A model generated the notes under the pieces. The model worked only from the letters and a program-made list of their open reading frames with translations. It did not search any database and had not been told where the DNA came from. The position numbers and the translations under genes are program-made. Shown here piece by piece: positions 48,901 through 63,000 of a stretch of DNA of 64,000 nt. This DNA comes from Lineus longissimus (taxonomy: Eukaryota; Nemertea; Pilidiophora; Heteronemertea; Lineidae): positions 5,954,501 to 6,018,500 of the forward strand of contig NC_088315.1 in NCBI RefSeq assembly GCF_910592395.1, read 5' to 3'. Position 1 is the stretch's first letter. Each line of letters begins with the position of its first letter.

Positions 48901-51900
48901 ACCTTGAATAGTCATTCAATGAAACAACCCTGGCTTCAACAGATCGCAGCGAATATCAAATCATTGAAAAAGCGATAGATAAAAGCAGATAAGTGCAAAC
49001 TTTCATGAGGAGAGATCGGTATATCTTTGGCCAATCAAAATCGTTGAAATATGCATCATCGATGTAAAAATTGAGAGCCAATCACAAATTGCTGCTAGTG
49101 TGACTTGTTCGACATGTTTTCACACTGATTTCGGAACGGAAAACGGGTATTATTTAAATAAAACTACCTAAATATGCTGAGTGTGACTTGGTGAATAACG
49201 TCCTTTGCACGTCTTTGCACGTCTTTAATTTGTACTTTTGCAGCTATTTTTCTTTTTTTCATTCAAATCCTTCTACAGCCATATGGTTCATTTTAGCACT
49301 GTAATCGAATATGAATTGGGTAGGTTTATATGTAATCAATGTTTTCTAAAAGTTATTTGGTGCGAATTTTACTCGTTCTTCTGTTACTGAGAGAATATGA
49401 TACTGTAATTGGACTACGTACGTTCGTCGAACGGATGTGACCATCAGAACAAAACTGTGTATCACCGACAGCAGTTCGTTTTGTAAAATTAATCAGTGTC
49501 TAAACGGACATTACAGACGTTTAAGTGCATCTAATCCCCTGTGGCAGTAAATGGTAAGCGTGCGTCAAAATGATGACGGACATAGTCAATGACAATAAAA
49601 GCATCATCATGTATCCTGGTATCACAAGATAACAACGAGCTGTTGGAATAACCAATCAGAGCCGAGCAAGCTGTGGGGTTTGATGACGCAAACGGAATCC
49701 CTGGTCTTTGTTTCATTCAGGCCCATGTCAATTCCATAGAATTTATTGAGCAGCCACATGTACTCAGGATACCCGGATTTTGAATAAATAATAAAAGAGA
49801 CAAATGCGTGGAATAAGACAGATGGGAAGTGCTCTACGATATGAGGGAACGCCCTTTCCAGGCACGTTGACCGAGCGATTAAACAGACATGGGCATCTAT
49901 TGATATAGGCTATGTTACAACTGTGACGGTGCAGGATGCGTGGTGTACGAATGGCGGTGTCCTTGATATGTTCCACCCACGCTTCGTGGCTTCCGTACTT
50001 TTCCCACGCCGTCTGTCTATTCCTTCGTTTGGTTTAATAAAGCAATAAAAAATTCCCTCGATCATCCCGGCAAATCCATATCCTCATTCTCCGCTGCATG
50101 CCTCAACAGTTCGCGGAGATGGCGTTCTCGTTTGCGTCAGGGCAAAGGGGTGGCATCGAAGAAGCGGGTAGGAAGACTGATATATATGATTATTAGAAAG
50201 GAGGTATTTCTTCTTAAAAAGTGTTCTTCGGGGCTGTTTCTCAAGAACTGGAAGGATGCAACGTCTGCAATGTTTTGAGTTATGTAAATCATCATAGCCT
50301 AGGCCTACTTATCGAATGTTTGAATACCTGTGTGCTTGTCTTACGTGTCATTCCTGCTATCACACAGAAACAGCTGTTGCTTCTTAAGCTACCGTTATCT
50401 TATTTCGTGTGAGGAAATTAATGGTAAATCTATTGAGAAAACGAATGAGATGATGATGACAATGAAAGAATAGCATTCATTTTATTCAGTCATCAATCAT
50501 TTTTGTTCATATGGTGCCGAGTTATGGTGTGCAGCTGAAACATCCGTACGCTCATCAATCTAGAAAAGCTGGGCAAGCATTGTCACATTGATCGTGTACA
50601 ACATGCACTGATAGCACCCCATTACCGAACGGATGCAGATGATGTTGTTTTCTTCCGATGCATTCCCATCCTGAGATCAGCGTCTTTTACAAAATATCGA
50701 CAGGCGGAGTATATTGAAAACCACTGGTTATGCCAGGATGCTGCATTCGAGGACTCTTCATCTCCGCTCCCTTTGCCAAAAAGGAAATAATTCACCGTTT
50801 TTGAAAAAAACGGTGTTTGCAAATGAAAGAATTGGTGCAAAACTTACCCGTAATGAATGTCTTCAACAAACTTATAATGCACCAACTTGTAATCTCATTC
50901 CTTTACCAGGACAATCACCCGGTGCCGTTCATGCCCAGAAGCTGCGATAAAGCTGAGCCCTATATAGCTTGCTTAAGAAATATATCGATATATATTTACA
51001 TAAACATAAGATAGGCCTTCATCAATTGTTGAGATAGAAGGACTGAATTAATCAATAATTTGCCTACTGTTCTGTTGTATCATATTGTATGTGCACTTTG
51101 ATTCTGGTCAAAATGGGCGAATATTCTGGTCATGGAGCAAATCGTATGTAAGTCAACCCTGACCCTGCATTTCCCAAGGAAGGTATACAACCTATATCAG
51201 TCTGGAAAGGATGGATTTCCATACTGATTACGGTATTTCACCTGATTAGTCAGTAAACCACTGAAGTTGATCTTCTCCTTAATTATAAGTGTGGGCTACC
51301 ACTTCGTCACTTGGATTTTTCGAAAGACCTGGTTACTCTAAGGAAAGACACTGGTCTTCGAACAAAGACTACTCAACAGAATTTGACCAACCTGTCGTTG
51401 TCACTGCATCCCCTTCAGGTCCATTTTCGACGATTCCAAAATACAACATAAAAAAGGTTGCACATCGCTCCAAAACCGTTGAATGATTTGATTTTTGTCA
51501 AAATGATGACCCCATTGACTTGTGTTCACGATTGTTAGGTTGTGACTTGTGCGATGTGTATCCATATATTATACATTCAGACATAGCATACAGTCGCCTC
51601 CTAAATAAGTGTTTGAAAGAGTTATGGGTGAGAAATCCCAACAATATACTTCGTCATCAAGTTGTCCTGGAAAAGGACGCTTAACTTCTATTTCTTTGGA
51701 TGTAATGGTAATTCCTCTTGATAAAAAACTGTTTAGGACGAAAAGAGCACAAAAAGAAAGAGAAAGCTGCTAGAGAGTCGTGTTCTGCTGAAGTGCTGTC
51801 GCTGGAATCTGCGCTTGGAAGCCTGTCACCAGCATTTCGCCAACGTAATCAAATGATAATGAAATAATTACAGTTTGTGACGATGATGCATCAATGAAAC

Positions 51901-54423
51901 GGCGCGCAGTATCATTGTCTCTGCGGTCTTTAGCATAGGATAGAAAAATATTTTTTGTGTCGCATGCACATCAGAGAGGTAACACAACGATCATGTTGGA
52001 AGCATTTTGAGATTTCACCCTTATCACATTACATTTGTCGGCATAAGGTCGCACACTAACTTGGCTGCAAATAAACAGTCTCTCAAGAAAAAGACGTGGA
52101 CAAATATTTTGGTGCAGAGTGTAACATTCTGAGGAATTCATCTTATCGTCTGCCTTGATGACAATGTAAACAAAAGCAGATAACCAATGATCGGTGATGA
52201 CCTGGCGGTTACCAGAAATAGGTTGACATTTCGACGGGTGTTCTGATCGAAGACAACCAGGAGTATACGACGCCCAGCCTGGTTTTCCCGCAAATGGACG
52301 ACAAATCACACGAATAACCAACTTGATTGGTCGGGTGAACATAAATGCAACTGAACTTGATAAACACGAAAAGCGCTCAACTTCATGCACATCTTCTGTT
52401 TGTTATGAATGAAAAAGCTGACGGACTAACGACTAAACACTATTTTATGTATGCGAATATAGGTATATAGGCCTACATGTATTTTGTTATTGCTAATATT
52501 CATTTGGCAAGAGCCGAAAATTAATCGCTACACCTTATTTTTATGCCTACACTTTGAGTATCCTGGATTATGATTTGTTTTGAGGACAAAATGGCCTTTA
52601 ATCCTAAAATACATTCGTGCTTATCCCCAAACATATCACAACACAGCGACGTTAAAATGATTATAACCACGAAACCTGGTGTAAGATGTCGTGTGTCTTA
52701 CGAAATCTCAATGAATGTGACTGTTGAGACCAAGTTATTGGCATTTGCTAATTTTCGTTTCGGATTGTCTCCCATACTGATATATGAAAATAAACAGGAA
52801 AGAGCGTATAACATTGGTGATGCTCCACACTGGACATACATGTACAAAGACGCAATTGACAAAAACACGTATAACAAAAGGTGTAACATCAGCCAGGAGC
52901 CAGTGTCCCCAGGAACGAACCTTCATCTCCCTTTGTTCGAAGACACACTGAGGTCTGCCACATCTTACCTTTGGTTGCAGGTGCATGCGTTGTTCTAAGT
53001 TGAGACGTCGGGAGATTCTGACCTCAAAGAAGCTTCATTACTCCTTGATTACTCGAGGATAGGCAGCTCTAGCGTGTCACTGCAGAGACAATTTTTGTCT
53101 TCTGGCGTACACGAGACACCCTCAAGGGCACCGGTTTGACGAGAAATTTGCTAAACTTCGTGTAAATCATTTCAAAACAACATCACCGTCGTCCGAGACA
53201 TTCTTCACTGAACACCAGACAAACAGGAAAAACCACCAAAAAAATTACCATCAGGCTAATCTTCAACGCCTATGCACTTAGTTGTGACTTTGCCCAACAT
53301 GTCCAAGGCCTGCCTTAACCGAGCAGAAGTTAATTCGTGCAGTGACGAATGGTTATACGTGTAGACCTACTACATGGAACGATTTTTAAGCTTTATTAGT
53401 TTGTTCACTCTTAGCTAGAAAATGGTTGCTCAGGTTCATGCTTGCTGACGTATCTGTGGGAGCTGGTTCAGGGGTTCCAGCTGTAAATCGTCCACCGCCC
53501 TAAAAATGGGCGTGATTTTTATTTTAGGCAATTGCCTAGTTCCATTTTCTTAGCTCAGATGGCAGCACCTGCCTGTGACGAAAAGAGAAGATGTCAGACG
53601 AAGTGTCAGACGCCGGATGCTGGGGTCTTGATCATGAAAATCGGAGAGAGTTGTTTGTGTCAGATTGACTAACTTATGTTTCTTCAAAGTTTTTTTCCAA
53701 AGATTGATGCTTATGACTGATGTCTAGACGCCAAAATAACTACCAAAATAGGCCCCAACTTGATCTCACTCATGATATGACTGCAAAAGAAGATAGACTT
53801 GCCCCGGATCACACACTATGATATAAAGAATGAAAGACAAGTGACCTGCCAAAGATAACACAGCAGATGACCAAACGATTTCTTTTTGTAGATTTGACAA
53901 CCCTTGAAAGCACATCTGCTTTGCCACTTGTACTTTCCCGGGGTACTTTCTCAATCCCAGCAAAAAGTCCAAGGAGGCGAAACGACTTCAATTTGGAGCG
54001 AACCGACTTCGATTTGGAGCGAAACGATTGGGGGCGAAAACATTAGGGAGCGAAACAACCGCAATTACTTCTGACGACTGCAACAACTACTCATGCAAAA
54101 GTTGGTAAAATTTTCTTCTTTTTGCCGGTTAACCTGCCGATTTTTGCCTATTTGGAACTCACTAAGAGCTGAGGTTTTTAGAACAACTGGTAGGCAAAAC
54201 TAAGACTCCAACAATATCACATTAAATCAGTACATTTCTATTTTTTTTTCATCAAAAAAGATTAAAAACGAAACTGAAACTGAAAAAGGGTCGCGGACTG
54301 GATGTGTGGATGTGACTTTGTCTTCGGTTGTCGTCGACCTCGTTCCAGATCATTGAAATAGTTGACACTCATTGGAAAGACTTCATTTTTTGCGTTTCAG
54401 GTGGTGCACTGTTTTCATCATCC
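45953..54423. other. 8.4-kb region without a recognised gene
   Basis: Contains the RASEF-like upstream region, a C13-A10 homopolymer pair at 47504-47526 and scattered open frames up to 142 codons with no splice or family support. Confidence 0.45.
53973..54060 (+). repeat. Degenerate ~21-bp tandem repeat
   Basis: Units of the form GGAGCGAAACGACTTCGATTT recur about four times with increasing divergence, shortly upstream of the MYG1 gene. Confidence 0.65.
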
Positions 54424-56899
54424 ATGTCTGAACTTCCATTGAAGAAGGCAAAGTCAACCATGAAAATTGGAACCCATAACGGTACATTCCACTGTGACGA
54501 GGTATTTGCTTGTCACATGCTCAAGTTGCTGCCCCAGTACAAGGATGCCGAAATTGTGAGGTAAGAAGAAATTTTAGATTTAGTTTTTAGATGCACAGAC
54601 CTCCTCTGGTGACATTTTCCTAATCAGTAGTGTCTTTCAGTGGTTCAATGTTAAAGACATCAAAAGAGATGTGGACTCTTCAATCCCTTAATGTCCTCTC
54701 TGTCGTGCCTGTTAATTTGAGGAAGGGGTTTGGTGTCATTTTAAGTTTCTTGGAAGACTGTATTTGATTAATAAGTTTGATGAAAGTCAGAATGTGGTTT
54801 ATAATTTCAGAACCAGAGATCAGGCCCTTCTGGATGGTTGTGATATTGTTGTCGATGTTGGCGGTGTGTTTGATCCTGAGAAACACCGATATGATCATCA
54901 TCAGAGGTATTCCAGATTGTTCGTTTGAAGACTCCTTCATATAGAGTTTTGCTTTGTACCATATTGTCATGCAAGTAGCTACATGCACATCTGCAATAGT
55001 GTACAATGCAGATAAAGTAGAGAAGATCAAGCATGTCATTTCATCATGTTGTGAAATATATTCATTGAATTATTTTGCTCTCATGAGGCAGTGTGAACTC
55101 CATGGGATCTGAATTTGGTGATATCTGAGATAACATTTTACCTATTGGAGAACCTATGGGTTTTCAGTGTATCATCATGTGATATTGTTCCCAGTCAAGT
55201 TGTACCAGGCTGTTAGCTTGTAAAATCTCTATCCTGTAAAACAGGTGTTGTGGTCAAATTTCAGGACTTTCTCCGAGTCAATGAACAGCTTGAAGCTGGA
55301 GAAAAAGTGGGTGACGAAATTGAGCAGTGCCGGATTGGTGTATCTTCACTTTGGCCAGGACGTCTTGAAGGAGATAATCGCAAAGAAGAGTTTAGACTGT
55401 AGTCAAGAACTCATTGATAAACTCTATGACAAAGTGTACGAGTTCTTTGTGGAAGAGATTGATGCGATTGACAATGGTATACATCAGACGGATGGAAAAC
55501 CAAGGTCAGTACATGTCTATGTCTAGATCATGTTATTGTTGACTCTTAGCATGTTTTGTGTTTCAAAGTACAGTTTAGAGTTAATGCTATTAAAGAATAT
55601 TGAAATACGGAATGTTGAAGTACAAAACAACTTTCCTTGTTTCAGATTTGCAACAACGACAGGACTAAGTTCTAGAGTTGGGAACTTGAATCCACGCTGG
55701 AATGAAGATATCGGAAAAGACAGAGCTGCGTTTGAAATGGTAAATCTTTTCTTGCCTTCTGCACAAAACTAGGTCAGATTAAGTTTATTCATGCAGAGTT
55801 ATTGTCTTTGACATTTTCTATACTATAACAAGCCAGTTTGCTCGTAAATTTGGGCTAATCTCTCAAATTTAGTTGCCCAGATGTGAGTGAGACTCAAACT
55901 GGAGACATCTTTCACTGCCGACACACTTTTTTGGCAATCTGATTTTACTTCTCAAATGTTGGTTCAACCTTTGACATGTGTTCTTGTCGCCCTCTGTCAG
56001 CCTACATTACAGTACTATTCATGAGGACTCTTCTGATTATTTTGAACTTCTGTTTCCAGAATCGTTTCACTCAAGCTATGAGAATGGTCGGTGAAGAGTT
56101 TGAGGACCGGATAGATTACTATGCAACCAGTTGGTGGCCAGCGAGGACACTTGTGGCGAATGCAATTCAAAATCGTCATAATGTAAGTGTTCAGGTGTTT
56201 CCTAAATAAAGCTGATCCTCAATGATATTGGTTTCTGACAAGCATGGTTGATGCTATTAGCTCACTTTGGAGCAAAGCAGAAAGCAAACTCTATCAGTGT
56301 TGGTACTTGTGCAAAAAAAGAAACTTTACATGTATTTTGAATACAGGTAAGCTTTTTGTCCCAACAAATGAGATATTTATTCACATGCCTCATGAGACAC
56401 CTAACAAACCGATATTTTGAATTCCAGGTCGACGAAAGTGGTGAAATCATCAACCTGTCTGAGGGAGGTTGCCCCTGGAAGGATCACTTGTTCACAATGG
56501 AAGAGGAACTCAACATCAAACCCACCATTAAGTTTGTCCTTTATAGTGACACCAATGGCAAGTGGCGTGTACAGTGTGTTCCTGAAATGCTTGGGTCATT
56601 CAACAACAGGTAAGCGACAGATTTATGTCATTATTTGCGTGGCTGCTCAACCTTATTCACTACACCACTTTGACCAACTCACAAACTGAGATTTTAAAAT
56701 GTTTCATCCAACTCAAATGTTTTTTTCCAGGTTGTCACTTATGGAGGAGTGGAAAGGCATACGAGATGAAAAGCTGTCAGAAATTAGTGGAATCCCTGGG
56801 TGTGTTTTTGTCCATGCTAATGGATTTATTGGTGGAAATAACACATATGAAGGTGTGTTAGAAATGTCAAGGCAGACTCTGAAGGCAAGAAAGGACTGA
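54424..56899 (+). CDS. MYG1: MYG1 exonuclease (DHH-like), seven coding exons
   Basis: Exons: 54424-54560, 54811-54906, 55265-55504, 55646-55739, 56060-56182, 56428-56609, 56731-56899, all GT-AG and in phase, giving 346 residues (human 376). Family hallmarks: [16 protein letters not shown] near the start, [19 protein letters not shown] (metal-binding DHH), [33 protein letters not shown], and [17 protein letters not shown] near the end. MYG1 is a 3'-5' RNA exonuclease of nucleus and mitochondria. The ATG at 54424 has a weak context. An acceptor (GTTTCAG) lies at about 54394-54400 and the frame is open between, so an upstream exon may supply a mitochondrial presequence. Confidence 0.93.
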
Positions 56900-58027
56900 T
56901 GATTTGGACATTTATTAAAAGGAAGCATTTAGTGAACCGTAAAATATTAAGCATTATTCAAGAGATCTCAGTATAAAGTTTGCAGCTGTCTACCTATTGC
57001 AAGGACTGGCAACTCATGTTTTGAAAGAGGAGCTTGTCAACTGATACTGTTTGTGATGCATTTTATATGTTTGACATATCCAGGAAATGATGTGGTGAAA
57101 GTGAGGCCTGTCAATTGTGCTAATGTCATTGAATACAATGTTGGCATGTTAATAGTGGTAAACATGTGAATGTGTTATGTCCCAATGGAATGTTGTGGTT
57201 GAAACTGAGAGTCGTTGGCTATGCTTTGTCTGTTAGACATCAGTGCATGGAACACTGGCCTCGCCACCTGTTGATCATGCTTTTGATTCTACAATCATTT
57301 TGATATTCAAACCAGAGGATGTGTTGTTCTCGTGTACAATGTACAATCAGGACCAAATAATCACTATTCAGATTGACAAGCTATCCGAGTTTATTTTTTA
57401 TCAACCTCAGCTTAGGCTGTGCAGTGTGTGTCCCCAACTCAACACTTTCATCGGATGAGCAGTGTTGTCTGCAACCTAATACATACTTTGTGTGAGCATG
57501 ATGTGTAGAGTGTACAGAAGGAGGGGGTCCAATAATCACTTGTGGGTTGCGTATATACATTATGGACTACCCCTGAGCAGTGGTGGATCTGGGAATGAGA
57601 AAGGAACTAGAAGCAAATTTCGAATTAAATATACATTTATTACCAGTAGTACCTGCTTCAATTGGCTTGCCCTATCAATGAGATGCTGCGGCAAGATTTA
57701 GAGCAGGATCAATCTGAGAATAAATATTAATATACATTTGTACATTGTCCGAAGTTGAACTCCTAGTATAAGTATTCACCCCATCCCAATATCATAAGAG
57801 ACCATAACTTATAGTTGAATTCAATCTCATTATTACAATTATATACACTGATTGCCCCTAAGGCCTAGCCTCCTCACAAATGGAAATAGCCTCATCTCCC
57901 CCTCCAATTCATTAAAAGGTACCACAACCAGTGAAGAACTAAGAGGCATGCATGTATATATGTCATTCCTTGAACCAAATGTCCGCATTCATGTTCATAA
58001 CACACTCTTCAAACACAAGTCCAGAAC
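56900..58027. other. Convergent 3' ends of MYG1 and BET1L
   Basis: No further gene. Candidate polyadenylation signals of the two genes cross over (AATAAA at 57719-57724 on plus, 57636-57641 on minus), so the 3' UTRs may overlap. Confidence 0.4.
57719..57724 (+). terminator. Candidate polyadenylation signal of MYG1
   Basis: An AATAAA hexamer 820 bp after the stop codon. Earlier variant signals are possible. Confidence 0.3.
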
Positions 58028-59327
58028 TCATCCTGCTCTGAACCATGAAACAAAATAGTATATCACAATGAACGTCACAACGAGTCCAAGGATGATGTAA
58101 CACATGAGTCTCCGATTGCCTTTTCCCGATGACAGCATACCATTCATTCTCTTCATGCTTCCTGACAGAAGTCCCTCACTGCTGTCAAAGTCCGAGTCCT
58201 GAAATGATGAATTTACGGAATGAATTCATATCTTTATTGCTATTTGTTTTATGGCATCATTTTATATCAATTCATTATTATGTGGGGGGATGAATATTCT
58301 GTCCTTTGGAACCTGATTGTGATTTTGTCTCTTGTATCTTCTCACAGGCTGAATTATGTACATTATTATTGTAAGAAGAAGTACCTTTGATGTAATTACA
58401 GAAGAGGTTATTATCATCAGATCAACATGGAATTGAATGGAGAAAATATATTATGATTTCATTCCAATGAGAAGGTGCCACGACTTACCATTCCAGAAAG
58501 GTATTTATTCTGGTCTTTGGCTTCTGTTTCAATGTCAAAAGCAATCTGAAAAAAGATGTCATTGTATGATTTCGAAGTAGTCAACCAATAATGCTAATAG
58601 AGGAGTTACCAGGAGAAAGATACAATACCATCAGAGGTCTAAGACTACACAATTTCTTAGTACTATTTTGTCCTGCTTCCATGTTCTTAGTAGTGGTGTA
58701 TGTTCATTAAATTGAATTGAATTACTTAGTTCAACAATAGCTGTTTGAAGTTTCCATGTCATGACGTAAAAATGAGCTGGCCATTTGTGAAGCAAATTGT
58801 ACAATTATGAATTAAACAAGTCCTGAACTTACATTTTTTAACCTGTTTACTTTTGAGGACAAATTTGATGCAATATCCTGGTTCTCGCGCTCCATAATTT
58901 CATGGGTTGCTCCCGCTGAAATTCAAATGATCAGAATCAGCTAATTTGCAGGTTTACCTGATGAGAAGACCTTATCATATATGATGACGCAGGAAAACCA
59001 ATTACAAAGTGCACCAATAGAACTCAGCTGTTAAGATTTACAAGGAAAAATGAATTTATTATATAGTTTCATTACTTCTGGGACACCCTGTATGCCATGT
59101 ACATAATGTACATGAATGTACACAAACCAAAATGTCAACATTGAAAATACGGTAACATTGAACCACTGTTTACGGACTATTCGAAGATTCATTTGCAATA
59201 AAAACGACACATACATATCTACATAGATATATGATACATTCTGATATGGTTTCCTTATCATCGAACTTTGGCAAAAGTGTGTTTTACCTGATTGTTCCAT
59301 CCTGTTACTCCGATTGTATCGTGCCAT
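58028..59327 (-). CDS. BET1L: BET1L/GS15-like Golgi SNARE, four exons
   Basis: Exons: 59288-59327, 58833-58915, 58489-58545, 58028-58198; phases 1, 0 and 0 all match and give 116 residues (human BET1L 111). A short N-terminus is followed by one SNARE helix: HEIMERENQDIASNLSSKV, RLKN, IAFDIETEAKDQNKYLSGM (glutamine in the central Qc position), then DSDFDSSEGLLSGSMKRM, and a C-terminal membrane anchor (CYIILGLVVTFIVIYYFV) with a very short luminal tail. EAKDQNKYL..MDSDF and LLSGSMKR resemble BET1L more than BET1. Role: Qc-SNARE in fusion at the Golgi and in endosome-to-Golgi transport. Confidence 0.92.
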
Positions 59328-60032
59328 GTCACAGCATTTATCGCCATCTATCGTCCTACCTCGATCCCATCGCGCACCTGATCGGTCAATCTACACGAAT
59401 TCACACTACATTGCGGCAAATAAGCCTCCTGAAGCGAGAATCAAAGTGCCGGCCTCTCGATTTTGAGGTGGTGAGTTCCGAATAGGTGTTTATCTCGTAG
59501 TTTCTTGCTAATTAAATACATGTCTTGAGTTTTAAAAAATAAATTACTAAGCCTTAGACTCCTTAGCACCAGTAGAGCTTTATATTTAAGCTAATTGGCC
59601 GTTAATTACATGCCTGTGCAGTGGTGAAAGACCTACAGGGTGAACACTGCATATTTTTAGTTAAAGCTGAACCGGCCAATTTTTATTAGCATGGCGACAA
59701 ATTGTCAAGTTGCAAATTCATGGATTTGGTGGGATGTACAATATTGAATTGTAAATTTTCACACATTTTATGTTGGTAAAGAGTTTAAAAAAACAATTGC
59801 TTGTGCATCTTGGACAAGCCGCATTTTTGGAGCAGGTTTAAAGCTGAACTGTCTACTGTTTTCTGCACCATGTCACCGGGTGATTCCCCTTGAAAAAGAT
59901 TATTAGTTTGTCGCTGAAATTCAATCAATGTCATCTGGCCCTCAATGTGTTGTCTGTGAAATTGAGATTTTTTCAATTTGAAATCATTTTTTTATGTAAT
60001 AATGTCATTGATTCCCTCCATACAGGTGCAAT
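59328..60032. promoter_or_regulatory. Shared upstream region of divergent BET1L and Ku70
   Basis: The two start codons lie 705 bp apart, head to head. A CCATACAG acceptor just before the Ku70 ATG means a Ku70 5' UTR exon starts further left, shrinking the promoter gap. No core elements could be assigned with confidence. Confidence 0.5.
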
Positions 60033-63000
60033 ATGTCGACATTTGGGTTTTCTGATCTGACTTGGGGGACACACTTCGGGGGAGATGATGATGACCAAGA
60101 TGAGGAACAAGACTATTCCACACAGGTAATTTTTCCTCCTTATTTAATCATTTCTCTCCCTCAAGGACATTGACGTGTTGAAGATTAATACAACTGGTGT
60201 ATTTGTTTTCAACTATTCCATATTCCTAATGCTCTGTAGACTGAAGTCATAGACTTATCTGAAATTGTGACTTGGCAAAACAGAGATACTCATATACTTG
60301 GCAGTTGGCATGAAGAAGTATGTACCTTGGTTACAGCTTGGTTACCTTGCTGAATCCGGGAAATTTTGTTCAGACTTCTCCTAACTGTGGTGTTGAATTA
60401 AAGGCCTCAAGGGCAAAGGAGCATTGACTAACATTGTAAAACTTTCTTCTGTTCTACAGTTAACATTCTCTGCCTCTTTTCAGTGGAGACAGGCTCCTCG
60501 TGATGGGCTAATTTTTGTGATTGACTGTTCAGAGTCGATGTTTGAAGAAAACGACTCTTCCACTCCTTTCGAGCTGTGTATCAAAGTAAGTAAATTCCAT
60601 TATCTGTACTAAAGTCCTTCAGTTTTGTCATTCAGTTGTGGTGTGTGGAATAAGATGTTACTAACTCCCCCCCCCCCCCTCCCCAAAAAGCCCAAAGATG
60701 GAAATTTAGTAATTTGACTATGATCTCTTGTCTTTCTGTTTTAGTGTGCTAAGAATGTGATGCAGAACAAAATTATCAGCAGTGAGAAAGATCTGATGGG
60801 ACTCGTGTTCTTTGGAACGGTAAGAGTTGTTATTGCAGAGGAAAAATTCAATGGAAATTACCCATATTGGACCAAATCAGTAAAATTGCCTTGATATCTT
60901 TTATGTTGGGTCACTGGAAACACTAAATCCACTATCTCAAAAAATTAAGGAGGCCTTTGATTACATCCTGTGTGTATGACAAGTCACACGGAGGTCTATA
61001 CCTTTCTATGGGATAAGGAAGGAAAGTAAATTCTTTCATCTCGCACCTTTCTATCAAATCTTCTAAATTTTTAGGACAAATCCAAGAACAGTGGTGATTT
61101 TAAAAACATCTATGTGCTTCAGGTGAGTAGTATTAACAGTATGCGATTTTGCTATTTATCTATTGGACTTTAGTTCAGGAAAATATTTTGGTAATTTTTA
61201 TCCTCAATTGAAATGGATCGATTTCACTTTCCCTTGCTATCAAACTATGATTGATTTGCTGCATTTTTTTAAATCCTTCTTTTGAATTTTAGGACCTGGA
61301 CCAACCTGGAAGGGAGAGCGTACTTCAGTTGGAAGAGTTGAGTGAAGGTAGGTTATTTCTAAAGGTATTCTCTCGAGACTTGTTTTGCTAGCATGGGTCT
61401 CATATTGACACACTACTCTGTTCCCCAACCTAGGAAGCTTTGTTCTTTTTCTGACAAAGATAGTGGATCCTGACCCTAACCTCTACATTACTATCACTTT
61501 CCAGAAAGTGCTGATGAGTTCACTGCCAAGTATGGACATGGTGACGGCTTCTCCCTTAGCGATGTTTTCTGGACATGTTCAAACATGTTCTCAAAAAGGT
61601 GAGTATGTAGGTTGTGAGATTTAACTGTAATCTGTGAATTCAGGTCGAGCTATAGATCTTTTTCAAGCTGGCTTCAGGCTGACTTCTATGTTTGGTTGCC
61701 TCAGAGATTTGACACAGGTTCTTCCTTGTCCGATGTCATGGACGTCGCCCAGCCGTGTTCGTGGCCTGCTGTCTGGAAGGACATCAGGCCACTACGTTTT
61801 TTGCACATCCTGGGTGTCTTCTCTTGTTCCTCTCTTGATCCCCAGCGCTTTGTCTGGATTCATTCACCACTGAGCCCTGTGGCCAGTCTCTTGGTACGCT
61901 AGACCAATCCTTCATTGCTCATTAATTGACTTCCAGCTCCCAGAGAATAGGTTTCAAGAGAGTTATGCTGTTCACCAACAATGACAATCCCCATTCCAAC
62001 AACCCGAATCTACAAAGACAAGCTAAGACCAAAGCTGGTGACCTGCATGAGAATGGCATAGATTTAGAGCTAATGCACATGCAGAAACCAGGAGAGAATT
62101 TTGATGTCAGTCTGTTTTACAAGGTTAGTTTGGTGTCATGAAATGTACAACCTCAGGCCCCACAAGTCCTGATACAGCAAAACATGCGCACAAAATTTAT
62201 GAACTGTCAAGTTCGCCGAGTACATACAGGGCTTAGTGATTATAAACACTTGCTTGACTTGGGTGAAATGTTGACATGACATGCTCAACTCGGGTCGAGA
62301 GTGAGTCTATCTGGGCTAACCTAAAGCCTGTTGAAATGTTACCCTTGCCCTAACATTGATTTACCAGGAGGCACTGCTTCCGATATTCAGAAATAGAAAA
62401 TTTCAATTTTGTTCTTCCTTATTCATCCAACCTTTCCTACTTCTACTACTATGTTAAGGACTGTCTCTTCTATGACGATGACGAAACAACCACTGCCCTT
62501 CCTGATCCTGCAGAAAAATTTGACGAGCTGCTCACCAGGGTGCGTTCAAAGGACCACAAGAAGCGCTCCCTTGGCAAGATACCCTTCACATTTGGAAAGG
62601 ATATGAGTATGGCAGTTGGAGTGTGAGTAGAACCTGATAAGTGAATTCCGTTAATTTTTTTCCGATACAAGGTCATTAATTGGGATATCTTTGAGTCCTC
62701 TGATGCCACGCATAAACTGAAAATCAGATTGACACCTTCAAGATGATTCGTGATTATCTTTTGAAATCCTGACTTCTTCATCATGAAACAAATTAGATGC
62801 TATCACCAAAACCTGTTACCTGGATCATGAGGAAATCCTCATAACTCTCCAAGCAATGATGTCAAGTGACACCAACACTCTTACCTAGCCATGAACATAA
62901 TGATTGAGTTTAGGTCAGTATGGAATCAAGATAACCACTCTGTGGAACCATTTTAATTATTTTCCCCCTTACATTTCAGTTACAGTCTTGTGCGGACATG

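Noticed and set aside
52570-52998. 142-codon plus-strand frame in the gene-poor region
   Set aside because: No family match, no signal peptide or splice context, and opposing open frames overlap it.
61634-61902. Open frames between Ku70 exons 6 and 7
   Set aside because: Ku70 is contiguous across 61598 to 61937 in phase and family alignment, so this is intron.
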